NCBI GenBank assembly: GCA_026392575.1
Contig: JAPLBU010000389.1
Location: 1-6,446 of the forward strand
Direction of reading: 5' to 3'
Length of the DNA stretch: 6,446 bases
Source of the DNA: Actinomycetota bacterium
GTDB taxonomy: Bacteria > Actinomycetota > Actinomycetes > S36-B12
The notes below the pieces were generated by a model. It was not told the DNA's origin. It ran no database searches and saw nothing but the letters and a program-made list of their open reading frames with translations. Of the stretch, positions 1-5,866 are shown in pieces; the first letter of the stretch is position 1; each line of letters opens with the position of its first letter. The position numbers and the translations under genes are program-made.

Positions 1-249
1 ATCAACGTGCTGACCGGAGACCCGGCGGAGATGATGCCGTGGCTCGCGACGCACGCCGACGTCAACGCCATCGATCTCGCGGGCATCACCGACGGTGAAC
101 TGGCGGTGAGCCTCGAGCGCGATGCCGCCGGGACCGTCAAGCGGGTCCGACGCCCCGATCGGGATCCGGACTGGTCTGCCGATCCCGGCCTGTCCCGGAT
201 CCGCGACTTCGTCGAGACGAAGACGGTGTGGCACCCCATGGGGGTGTGA
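1..249 (+). CDS. Aldehyde dehydrogenase, C-terminal fragment (5' end outside window)
   Basis: This is the last 82 codons of a gene that begins upstream of the window; the frame is open from base 1 to the TGA at 247-249. NAD(P)-dependent aldehyde dehydrogenases oxidise aldehydes to carboxylic acids in the cytoplasm. The visible part begins with INVLTGD, the segment after the family's substrate-loop region, and includes a helix and strand around DVNAIDL. It ends with the run RIRDFVETKTVWHP, which I recognise as a common C-terminus of actinobacterial aldehyde dehydrogenases; this part mediates oligomer contacts. The catalytic Cys and Glu lie outside the window. In actinobacteria such enzymes are often found next to deoxyribose-phosphate aldolase, and add and deoA nearby make a nucleoside-sugar role plausible, but that is inference. 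Family is confident; substrate is unknown. Confidence 0.85.
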   Translation: MNVLTGDPAEMMPWLATHADVNAIDLAGITDGELAVSLERDAAGTVKRVRRPDRDPDWSADPGLSRIRDFVETKTVWHPMGV

Positions 250-291
250 CTCATCGTCGCTTGGAAGGCGCTGTCCGACGCCGACGGGCCC

Positions 292-1071
292 GTGCTGCGG
301 TACGCGTCTGAGCTTCGCGATGGCACGCCCATCGCCGATCTCGCATGCGTCGTCCGCGGCCGTACCGCGACCGATGCAGCGTGCGCTGCCATAGGGCAGT
401 TGCCGGACTGGCTGCTGGCAACCGAGGACGTCGTCCTCGCCGCCGCGCTCGTGAGGGCCGGCGCCCGTCCGAAGCGCCACGCCATCATCATGCAGTGCGA
501 CCTTCGCGTCAGCGCACCGCCGGTCGACAACGACGAGCGATTCACGTGCACGGATCTGCCGGATTCCCCCTCAGGTCCCGAGTGGGTCGCCATCCTGCCG
601 AGTTGGCGCGCCGCCTTCCCACCCGACCATCCGGACCACTTCGCGGGCGATGATGCGACCGCCATCGCATTCCTCATGCGCCTGGTCGACGGTTCGGAAC
701 TGGGGCCACTGCACCGTTCGACGACACTGCTCGTCGACGAAGCCGGCACACCGGTCGCCGGAATCATGATCAACGTCCGCGCGCAGGATCCGCCACGAGG
801 CGGACCCTGGATCGCCGATATCTGGCGGGACCCGAGCCTGCGCGGCACGGGTGTCGGCGCCATGCTGATCAGCCGTGCGAAGACCCTTCTGGCCGAGGAC
901 GGGCTGGTGTCACTCGGCCTCGCCGTCACGGCCGGCAATCCGGCGCTGCGCACCTACGAGGACCAGGGCTTCAGTACGGTCATCGAGTCACAGACGGTCC
1001 TGCTCCCCCCAGCTCCTGAGCCGGAGTTCCGGTTCCCGTCAGGTCAGTCGACGGCGAACTCGTCGCGCTGA
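292..1071 (+). CDS. GNAT-family N-acetyltransferase with uncharacterised N-terminal half
   Basis: The predicted protein is 259 residues, cytoplasmic, and likely transfers an acetyl group from acetyl-CoA to an unknown amine. The C-terminal half is a GNAT fold. Strand 4 and motif A read ADIWRDPSLRGTGVG, with the R-G-T-G-V-G pyrophosphate-binding loop at residues 184-189. Motif B is NPA at 216-218 followed by YEDQGF at 222-227. Residues 1 to about 90 do not match a domain I recognise; they look folded, with several helices rich in Ala, Leu and Arg. The GTG at 292 is the only ATG, GTG or TTG in frame after the preceding aldehyde dehydrogenase stop, and its ribosome site is weak (ACGGG three bases before it). 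The frame stays open back to 250, so a CTG start at 271, just after GGAAGG at 262-267, cannot be excluded. The 41-bp gap suggests cotranscription with the upstream gene. The 3' end overlaps the convergent gene by 28 bp. Confidence 0.82.
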   Translation: MLRYASELRDGTPIADLACVVRGRTATDAACAAIGQLPDWLLATEDVVLAAALVRAGARPKRHAIIMQCDLRVSAPPVDNDERFTCTDLPDSPSGPEWVAILPSWRAAFPPDHPDHFAGDDATAIAFLMRLVDGSELGPLHRSTTLLVDEAGTPVAGIMINVRAQDPPRGGPWIADIWRDPSLRGTGVGAMLISRAKTLLAEDGLVSLGLAVTAGNPALRTYEDQGFSTVIESQTVLLPPAPEPEFRFPSGQSTANSSR

Positions 1072-1310
1072 CGACGTCGCCACACGACAACCGCCACCAC
1101 GGTGAGAGCTAGGGCCACCCCGATGCCAGCGGCGACGTACGGGGCCACCCGGCGGGTCGTCACAATCGCCGACTCCGCCTTGACGAGGACATCGTCGGTG
1201 ACCGTCAGCACGGCATCCGTGCGGTCGAGAGCCTCGCGCACGTGATCAAGTTCGTTCCTAAGGAACGAAACCCGCTCATGTCCGGTCTCGACGGCTTCGA
1301 GGATGGCCAT
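1044..1310 (-). CDS. Small single-pass membrane protein with helical N-terminus, coupled to add
   Basis: This 88-residue protein belongs to no family I can name. Residues 1 to about 50 are charged and helical, with Val and Leu spaced as in a short coiled coil or amphipathic helix (for example DHVREALDRTDAVL at 22-35). One hydrophobic segment runs from about 56 to 77, followed by the basic stop-transfer run RRRQR and a short acidic tail. There is no signal peptide, so it is probably anchored by its C-terminal helix with the N-terminal part cytoplasmic; the basic run after the helix leaves orientation open. The ATG follows the add stop after a single base. A good ribosome site, GGAAAGGG at 1324-1317, lies inside the end of add, six bases from the ATG, so translational coupling is likely. 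Its last 28 bp run antisense to the end of the GNAT gene. Being real is well supported; function is unknown. Confidence 0.75.
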   Translation of the reverse strand: MAILEAVETGHERVSFLRNELDHVREALDRTDAVLTVTDDVLVKAESAIVTTRRVAPYVAAGIGVALALTVVAVVVWRRRQRDEFAVD

Positions 1311-1311
1311 A

Positions 1312-2448
1312 TCAGGCCCTTTCCGTGAGTCGCTCGGCCAGCACAGCCCTCAGTGAATCGTACTCCGGCTTGATGCGCCCATTGATGATCGCCAGCCGCT
1401 CGTCGAACGGCACGAACGCGCTCTTCATGGCATTGACGGCGAACCACTGAAGGTCGTCGAGGCCATAGCCGAAGGCCTCGCTCAGCAGCTCCATCTCGTG
1501 GGTCATCGAGGTATCCGACATCAACCGGTTGTCCGTGTTGACGGTGACGCGGAATCCCAGCCGACGCAGCAGCCCGATGGGGTGGTGATCGATGCTCTCG
1601 GCCGCGCCAGTCTGCACATTGGAGGACGGACACATCTCGAGCGGGATCCGGCAGTCGCGCACATACGCGGCCAGCCGGCCCAGGATCGGCTCGCCATCGG
1701 GTGCGATCTCGATGTCGTCGACGATGCGAACCCCATGGCCCAGCCGGTCGGCACCACACCACTGCAGCGCCTCCCAGATGCTTGGCAGTCCGAACGCCTC
1801 GCCCGCGTGAATGGTGAAGTGCGCGTTCTCGCGGCGCAGGTACTCGAACGCGTCGAGGTGCCGCGTGGGCGGGAAGCCCGCCTCGGCTCCGGCGATGTCG
1901 AAGCCCACAACTCCCTGGTCGCGATACTCGACGGCGAGCTCGGCGATACGCCGGGAATGGGTGGCAGTGCGGATCGCCGTCAGCAGGACGCCGATGCGGA
2001 TGGGGTTGCCGGCTGACTCGGCAAGCCGTTGGCCCTCCGCGAAGCCCGCGAGCACCTCCTCGACGATCTGGTGCTCGTCGAGTCCCTTCTCGATGTGCAG
2101 TTCGGGTGCGAAGCGCACCTCGGCGTAGACCACGCCGTCGGCAGCCAGATCCTCGGCCGCCTCCCTCGCCACCCGGCGCAGGGCATCGGCCGTCTGAGTC
2201 ACGGCCACCGTGTGGGCGAAGGTCTCCAGGTACCGCTCGAGGGACCCGGACGACGCTGCCTCGACGAACCAGGTCCGCAGCTCCTCGGGATCGGTGCTGG
2301 GCAGGCCGTCATAGCCATCGGTGCGCGCGAGGTCGATGATCGTCTCCGGCCGAAGCCCACCGTCGAGATGGTCGTGCAGGAGGACCTTGGGTGCGCGCCT
2401 GACGAGGTCGGACGGGACGGGGGCGTACGAGCCAGCATCGGAAACCAT
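1312..2448 (-). CDS. add: Adenosine deaminase
   Basis: The 378-residue cytoplasmic enzyme hydrolytically deaminates adenosine and 2'-deoxyadenosine to inosine and deoxyinosine in purine salvage. It has the full amidohydrolase barrel: the zinc pair H25 and H27 in LLHDHLDGG, the third zinc histidine H214 and the catalytic E217 in FTIHAGE, H238 in RLGHGV, and the zinc aspartate D306 in VNTDNRLM. Segments such as GVVGFDIAGAEAGFPPTRHL and the stretch near residues 332-350 match the actinobacterial Add type I remember from Streptomyces. The residue after the zinc aspartate is N307, where mammalian ADA has a second aspartate. The ATG at 2448 is preceded by no ribosome site other than a G run, and a TAGGTT -10 lies six bases upstream, so the mRNA is probably leaderless. 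The small membrane protein gene follows after 1 nt. Length and motifs are complete; no truncation. Confidence 0.97.
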   Translation of the reverse strand: MVSDAGSYAPVPSDLVRRAPKVLLHDHLDGGLRPETIIDLARTDGYDGLPSTDPEELRTWFVEAASSGSLERYLETFAHTVAVTQTADALRRVAREAAEDLAADGVVYAEVRFAPELHIEKGLDEHQIVEEVLAGFAEGQRLAESAGNPIRIGVLLTAIRTATHSRRIAELAVEYRDQGVVGFDIAGAEAGFPPTRHLDAFEYLRRENAHFTIHAGEAFGLPSIWEALQWCGADRLGHGVRIVDDIEIAPDGEPILGRLAAYVRDCRIPLEMCPSSNVQTGAAESIDHHPIGLLRRLGFRVTVNTDNRLMSDTSMTHEMELLSEAFGYGLDDLQWFAVNAMKSAFVPFDERLAIINGRIKPEYDSLRAVLAERLTERA

Positions 2449-2454
2449 CCCCCG

Positions 2455-2460
2455 AACCTA
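2455..2460 (-). promoter_or_regulatory. Predicted -10 box of add (leaderless start)
   Basis: On the minus strand TAGGTT fits the actinobacterial -10 pattern TANNNT. Six bases separate it from the add ATG, so a transcript starting seven bases after the hexamer would begin on the A of the ATG and carry no leader. No recognisable TTGACA-like -35 sits 16-18 bp upstream; that position is occupied by the G-rich tract. The call rests on pattern and spacing alone. Confidence 0.5.
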
Positions 2461-2464
2461 CCGG

Positions 2465-2492
2465 CCCGGAGCGCCCCTCCTCCCCCTTCCCC
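2465..2492 (-). promoter_or_regulatory. G-rich tract with quadruplex-forming pattern between divergent promoters
   Basis: The minus strand carries four G runs of 4, 5, 4 and 3 bases separated by loops of 2 (AA), 4 (AGGA) and 6 (CGCTCC) bases, which satisfies the usual G3+N1-7 quadruplex rule. The plus strand is correspondingly almost pure pyrimidine from 2473 to 2492. The tract lies between the two -10 boxes and covers where the -35 of add would be. Whether it folds or binds a regulator cannot be told from sequence. Confidence 0.4.
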
Positions 2493-2502
2493 GCCACCTC
2501 AG

Positions 2503-2508
2503 TACGAT
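2503..2508 (+). promoter_or_regulatory. Predicted -10 box of the EamA transporter gene (leaderless start)
   Basis: TACGAT fits TANNNT and is a good match to the -10 consensus TATAAT at positions 1, 2, 5 and 6. Only five bases (CGCAT) separate it from the GTG start at 2514, so transcription would begin at or next to the start codon. There is no Shine-Dalgarno sequence upstream of the GTG, as expected for a leaderless message. No -35 is evident in the pyrimidine tract upstream. Confidence 0.55.
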
Positions 2509-2513
2509 CGCAT

Positions 2514-3356
2514 GTGACCAGCATCGTTTTCGGCCTCCTGACAGCCGTCTTCTTCGCGACCAGCGCCCTGTGCAGCTCACGCGCCGTCAAGATCATCGGC
2601 TCCTGGTCAGCGGTCGCCTGGGCCATGCTGGTCGGGCTGCTGGTCACCCTGCCCTTCCTGTTCGCCTCCGGAGTCCCCGCCGCGGTGGGCGAGAACATCG
2701 GCTGGATGCTTGTCACGGGTTTGGGGAACGCCACGGCCCTGGTCCTTGCCGGGCTCGCCTTCCGGGTCGGGAAGGTCGGCGTCATCACCCCGATCCTGGC
2801 CACCGAGGGTGCCATCTCGGCCGTCATCGCCTCGCTGCTCGGCGAGAGCATCGCGCCGATCGTCGCGTTCCTGCTGTTCGTGATCGTCATCGGAATCGTG
2901 ATCTCCGCCATCGCGCCGGATCCCGAGCCGCTCGATCACGAGCGCCCGGCCCTGGCCGTCGCCCTCGCCACCGCAGGCGCCGTGGCCTTCGGAATCTCGC
3001 TGTTCACGGCGGGGCATCTCAGCGGCGACCTGCCCATCTCCTGGGTGCTGCTGCCGGCCCGACTGGTCGGCGTCGTCGCCCTGACCATCCCGCTGGCCCT
3101 GACCCGCAACCTGCGCATCACCCGGGGCACCGTCCCCCTCGTCATCGCCATGGGCCTGGCCGAGGTGATCGGCTTCACCTGCTTCGCCATCGGTGCCCAG
3201 TACGAGGTGGCCATCACCTCCGTGCTGGCATCCCAGTTCGCACCGATCGCCGCCGTCATGGCGTACGTGCTGTTCCGCGAGAAGCTCGGCCGGCTGCAGA
3301 TCACCGGTGTGGCGATCCTGGTGGTCGGGGTCGCGGCCCTCAGCATCGCCAGCTAG
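2514..3356 (+). CDS. EamA/DMT-superfamily membrane transporter
   Basis: The 280-residue integral membrane protein has about ten hydrophobic helices, roughly at residues 2-20, 30-52, 61-81, 87-108, 112-134, 145-165, 172-196, 206-225, 230-252 and 259-279. A short polar loop at 134-146 (PDPEPLDHERP) divides it into two five-helix halves, the tandem EamA arrangement of the drug/metabolite transporter superfamily. Typical family features are the helix-4 end with TEGAISAVIASLLGE, the equivalent second-half segment with SQFAPIAAVMAYVLFREKL, and the closing helix with the ITGVAILVVGVAAL pattern. Such proteins export or import small metabolites; the substrate cannot be read from sequence. The GTG start is chosen because it gives the full first helix and sits just after a -10 hexamer; an ATG two bases earlier is followed at once by a stop in its frame. 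It is divergent from add, so the two may share control. Confidence 0.92.
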   Translation: MTSIVFGLLTAVFFATSALCSSRAVKIIGSWSAVAWAMLVGLLVTLPFLFASGVPAAVGENIGWMLVTGLGNATALVLAGLAFRVGKVGVITPILATEGAISAVIASLLGESIAPIVAFLLFVIVIGIVISAIAPDPEPLDHERPALAVALATAGAVAFGISLFTAGHLSGDLPISWVLLPARLVGVVALTIPLALTRNLRITRGTVPLVIAMGLAEVIGFTCFAIGAQYEVAITSVLASQFAPIAAVMAYVLFREKLGRLQITGVAILVVGVAALSIAS

Positions 3357-3364
3357 CGAGGGCT

Positions 3365-3377
3365 CCGGATAATCCGG
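3365..3377. promoter_or_regulatory. Perfect 6-bp inverted repeat, possible operator
   Basis: CCGGAT and ATCCGG are perfect inverted arms around a single central A. The 13-bp palindrome lies 8 bp after the transporter stop and about 20 bp before the -10 of the next gene, touching where its -35 would be. As RNA it could form only a four-pair stem with a five-base loop and has no following U run, so an operator is more likely than a terminator. A chance palindrome is possible. Confidence 0.3.
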
Positions 3378-3397
3378 CTTCACCGGCCACGATCCCC

Positions 3398-3403
3398 TAC
3401 TTT
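3398..3403 (+). promoter_or_regulatory. Predicted -10 box of the secreted propeller gene (leaderless start)
   Basis: TACTTT fits TANNNT and is followed by seven bases (TTCCCCC) before the ATG at 3411, placing the likely transcription start on or one base before the ATG. The seven bases contain no ribosome-binding purines, which supports a leaderless message. No convincing -35 is seen; the palindrome at 3365-3377 ends at that position. Confidence 0.45.
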
Positions 3404-3410
3404 TTCCCCC

Positions 3411-4439
3411 ATGAACCTGACCCGTGGTCTGTCTGCTGCCGCTGTCGTCATCGCCTTTGCCGCGTGCCTCAACCCCGCGGCACATGCCGCGAACCTGCCT
3501 GGTGACCCGTGTTCCACCGCAGGGCAGGTCGTCGCCCTCGGCGCCGGCTCAATCGAGTGCGTCGGGGGCACCTGGCAGCCCAGTTCCAAGCAGCCCGGCA
3601 CGGGCGGTCCTAGCGGCGCGGGCGCCGGAACTTCGATCGTCGCCTCCCTGCACAACTTCACGACGGTCGGACCGGTCCTGACGCAGACCACATTCGGCTC
3701 GTCCGGCAGGCAGGTGGCCGACCCGTCCGCGCTGCGTCTGGCAAACGGCCGGATCCGGGTCTTCTCCTGGGTGAACCCCGTGGGTATCCGCAGCGCCACA
3801 TCAACCAACGCTGCGGGCACCACATTCGTCGTCGACACCTCGATCCCAATCCCCTGGACGATGGGCGGCCAACCCCGCATAGTCCGGGTGGACGCGAAGA
3901 CGGTCCGCCTGTTCTACGCCGCCGGCGGGAACATCAACGCGGCGGTCAGTGCCGACGAGGGCCTGACCTTCACCGATGAGGGGCCGGTCATCACCACGGC
4001 CCAGGCCGGCTTCGAACCCGGCACGCTGTCCCTTGTGAAGCAGAAGGGGCAGTACCGCGCCTACTTCTCCAACCTGGAGAAGCCCGGCGAGCGCACCACG
4101 CGAATCATGCGCACGGCAACAAGCACCGACATGCTGCACTGGACGATGGGCCCGACCCTTACAACCGAGGGCTCCCATCCGTTCGCCCTGATCGACAAGG
4201 CCGGGAAGATCGCGATCTACTACGCAGCCGACCGCGGTTCCAGCTACGGACTGTTCGTCTCGACAAGCCGCAACGGGATCTCGTTCAGCAAGGAGAAACT
4301 GGTGATCGCGGGCGCCGCCGATGCCGACATCATCGCTGCCGGCAAGGCAAAGTGGCTGATGTACTACGGGACCGAGGTCTCGACGGATATCGGCTTCGGG
4401 GTGTTCCTGGCGCGCAGCCGAGGCAATGCGATCCCTTAG
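3411..4439 (+). CDS. Secreted protein resembling a five-bladed beta-propeller (glycosidase-like fold)
   Basis: The 342-residue protein begins with a Sec-type signal peptide: Arg5, a hydrophobic core to about 20, and a likely signal-peptidase cleavage after AHA at residue 26. Cys19 follows FAA, a poor lipobox, so a lipoprotein is less likely. Residues 30-56 form a small module with two cysteines (C34, C50) in a G-rich setting, probably disulfide-bonded, then a Gly/Ser/Pro linker to about 74. The rest has about five related units, each with a strand near 'alr..gkirvfY' and a later 'S.DG..F' strand: around residues 104-120, 145-161, 192-210, 246-263 and 284-300. This resembles GH43, GH32 and sialidase-like propellers. 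D104, E192 and D284 sit at blade starts where such enzymes hold acidic residues, but I cannot claim activity. The role may be glycan binding or cleavage outside the cell. Gene and secretion are secure; enzymatic function is not. Confidence 0.8.
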   Translation: MNLTRGLSAAAVVIAFAACLNPAAHAANLPGDPCSTAGQVVALGAGSIECVGGTWQPSSKQPGTGGPSGAGAGTSIVASLHNFTTVGPVLTQTTFGSSGRQVADPSALRLANGRIRVFSWVNPVGIRSATSTNAAGTTFVVDTSIPIPWTMGGQPRIVRVDAKTVRLFYAAGGNINAAVSADEGLTFTDEGPVITTAQAGFEPGTLSLVKQKGQYRAYFSNLEKPGERTTRIMRTATSTDMLHWTMGPTLTTEGSHPFALIDKAGKIAIYYAADRGSSYGLFVSTSRNGISFSKEKLVIAGAADADIIAAGKAKWLMYYGTEVSTDIGFGVFLARSRGNAIP

Positions 4440-4460
4440 GCAGGCAACTCGCAGGCGGAG

Positions 4461-4841
4461 CTACTCCTCGGGAGGGCGGTCGTACTCGTCGTCGTCATCG
4501 CGATGGACGAGGTTCCCGTGGAACGCCGGCATGCAGACGGCGATATAGCGCGCCCCATCCTTGGTCGTGTAACGCACCCGCTCGCCGGCACGCGTGATGA
4601 CGGCCTGTCCGGCCCGGACATGCGTGACGCCGTCGTCGTGCTCGACATCGATGGCGCCTTCCAGCACGACGGTGTACTCGTCGAACTCCGGCTGCTGCGC
4701 CGGCTCATCCCAGCCGGCAGGTGCGAGCATCTGCGCGATGGAGATGTGGTCGTCGCCGCTGGATGCGTTGCCGACATACTCCTCGATGATCTTGCCGCCG
4801 GGCACGGGAATCATTGCGGGCGCTGGGACGAACTCAGGCAT
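4461..4841 (-). CDS. Small cupin-fold protein lacking the canonical metal histidines
   Basis: The protein is 126 residues, cytoplasmic, with a single cupin barrel. The spacing of cupin motif 1 is exact, G43-X5-Q49-X-P51-X3-E55-X6-G62, but the two histidines are replaced by Gln and Pro; only the glutamate remains. In motif 2 (AGQAVITRAGERVRY, 77-91) the histidine position is V89 and the proline position R84. It therefore probably does not bind metal in the usual way and may bind a small ligand or act as an epimerase-like or structural partner. The tail is strongly acidic (DDDDEYD at 115-121, ending PPEE). The ATG follows the oxidoreductase stop after one base, and a GGAGG at 4851-4847 lies five bases from the ATG, so the two are translated together. 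It converges on the propeller gene with 21 bp between stops. Fold is confident; function is unknown. Confidence 0.85.
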   Translation of the reverse strand: MPEFVPAPAMIPVPGGKIIEEYVGNASSGDDHISIAQMLAPAGWDEPAQQPEFDEYTVVLEGAIDVEHDDGVTHVRAGQAVITRAGERVRYTTKDGARYIAVCMPAFHGNLVHRDDDDEYDRPPEE

Positions 4842-4842
4842 G

Positions 4843-5859
4843 TCAGCCTCCAGGCTGGTTGAGGTTCATGGCGCTACGAGGTGCCATTCCCGCCGCGGAA
4901 TACAGGTCGTCGATCATCTGCATCGTGATGACGGCATCGTCGGCGTCGGTGGCCATCGGCTCGCCATCGCGGATCAGCCTCCCGAATGCCTCCAGCTGGT
5001 ACGTGTAGCTCGTGCGGGCGCCCATCTGCTCTACCCGCTGCTTGGTGCCGACCGTGATGATGATGCGGTCGTCGAGGTGCGGCTGCAGGAAGGCCGGGGC
5101 ATACGCCTCACCCTTGGACCCGACGAGGCGCAGCGAGAAGTCGAGAACACCATGGGTCATGCTCGACTCGAGGGTTGCGCTCAAGCCGTTCGGGTACACC
5201 AGGTCGGCGTTCAGCCAGGCATCCACCCCCGGATGCTCAGGGATCTCCCCACCTGCCGCACGCACGATCGTCGGCTCGCCGCCGGCGAAAACCGACATGT
5301 CGCGGATGGCATGCACGGCGTAGCAGCCCACGTCCATCAGGCCGCCACCGGCAAGCGCGGCCTCCCATCGCGGATCCCCGGCGGTCGGCGGCGGCATGAG
5401 CATGCGCGCCTCGATATGAGTGAGTTCACCGATCTCGCCATCGCCCGCCAGCTCGATCATGCGCTGCATCAGCGGGTGGTAGCGGTAGTGGAAGGCCTCG
5501 ACGCAGTGGACTCCCGCAGCGGCAGCGGCATCGCGCACGACGCGTGCCTCAGCAGCGTTGCTCGCGTATGGCTTCTCGCTGAGGACGTGCTTGCCGGCAG
5601 CGATCGCCGCGAGGTTCCAAGGGCCGTGCAGACCGTTTGCCAGCGGGTTGTAGACCGCCTCGACCTCGGGATCCTCGATCACGGCCTGGTAGCTCTCCAA
5701 CACCCGCTCGATGCCATGCTCGAGGGCGAATGCTTCGGCCCGAGTGCGATGACGTGCGGAAACGGCGACGAGCCGGTCACCGGTGATGTGCGCCGGCTCG
5801 ATGATCGCGATGCCGCTGATACGAGCGGCTCCCAGGAGCCCGAGCCGCAGGGGTTCCAT
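4843..5859 (-). CDS. Gfo/Idh/MocA-family NAD(P)-dependent oxidoreductase
   Basis: The 338-residue cytoplasmic protein has an N-terminal Rossmann domain (GLLGAARIS at 7-15, a variant of the family's G-x-G-x-x-A/S) and a C-terminal alpha/beta domain. The family hallmark EKP is at 95-97 with K96 the probable catalytic lysine; EAFHYRYHP is at 121-129; and GGGLMDVGCYAVH at 171-183 supplies the conserved D176 and H183. These enzymes oxidise or reduce a hydroxyl or keto group on sugars, inositols or related compounds; the sequence is closest in look to the glucose-fructose oxidoreductase and dihydrodiol dehydrogenase branch. The ATG at 5859 starts directly before the Rossmann strand; the open frame reaches back to 5922, but that extension overlaps the upstream small ORF and lacks family character. 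No strong ribosome site is seen, so coupling to the upstream ORF stop 7 bp away is likely. The cupin gene follows after 1 nt. Substrate is unknown. Confidence 0.93.
   Translation of the reverse strand: MEPLRLGLLGAARISGIAIIEPAHITGDRLVAVSARHRTRAEAFALEHGIERVLESYQAVIEDPEVEAVYNPLANGLHGPWNLAAIAAGKHVLSEKPYASNAAEARVVRDAAAAAGVHCVEAFHYRYHPLMQRMIELAGDGEIGELTHIEARMLMPPPTAGDPRWEAALAGGGLMDVGCYAVHAIRDMSVFAGGEPTIVRAAGGEIPEHPGVDAWLNADLVYPNGLSATLESSMTHGVLDFSLRLVGSKGEAYAPAFLQPHLDDRIIITVGTKQRVEQMGARTSYTYQLEAFGRLIRDGEPMATDADDAVITMQMIDDLYSAAGMAPRSAMNLNQPGG
4847..4851 (-). promoter_or_regulatory. Strong ribosome-binding site of the cupin gene
   Basis: GGAGG on the minus strand lies within the last codons of the oxidoreductase, five bases before the cupin ATG. 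With the 1-nt gap between stop and start it supports coupled translation and decides the cupin start. Confidence 0.7.
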
Positions 5860-5866
5860 CCGAATA

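Noticed and set aside
244..292. Fusion of aldehyde dehydrogenase and GNAT by TGA readthrough, since both share a frame
   Set aside because: The aldehyde dehydrogenase ends with its usual TKTVWHP-type C-terminus and the gap peptide shows no linker-like or conserved character; shared frame is a one-in-three chance.
2607..3485. Long open frame antisense to the transporter gene (292 codons)
   Set aside because: Its translation is dominated by Gly, Asp, Arg and Gln in low-complexity runs, and it lies opposite a convincing ten-TM protein. It is a by-product of high GC.
4455..4475. Terminator between the converging propeller and cupin genes
   Set aside because: Only competing four-pair stems (GGAG-CTA-CTCC and CTCC-TCG-GGAG) with no U run are present on either strand.
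4475..4502. GTC/GAC-rich run as a tandem repeat
   Set aside because: It encodes the acidic tail of the cupin (DDDDEYD) and is too short and irregular to be a repeat array.
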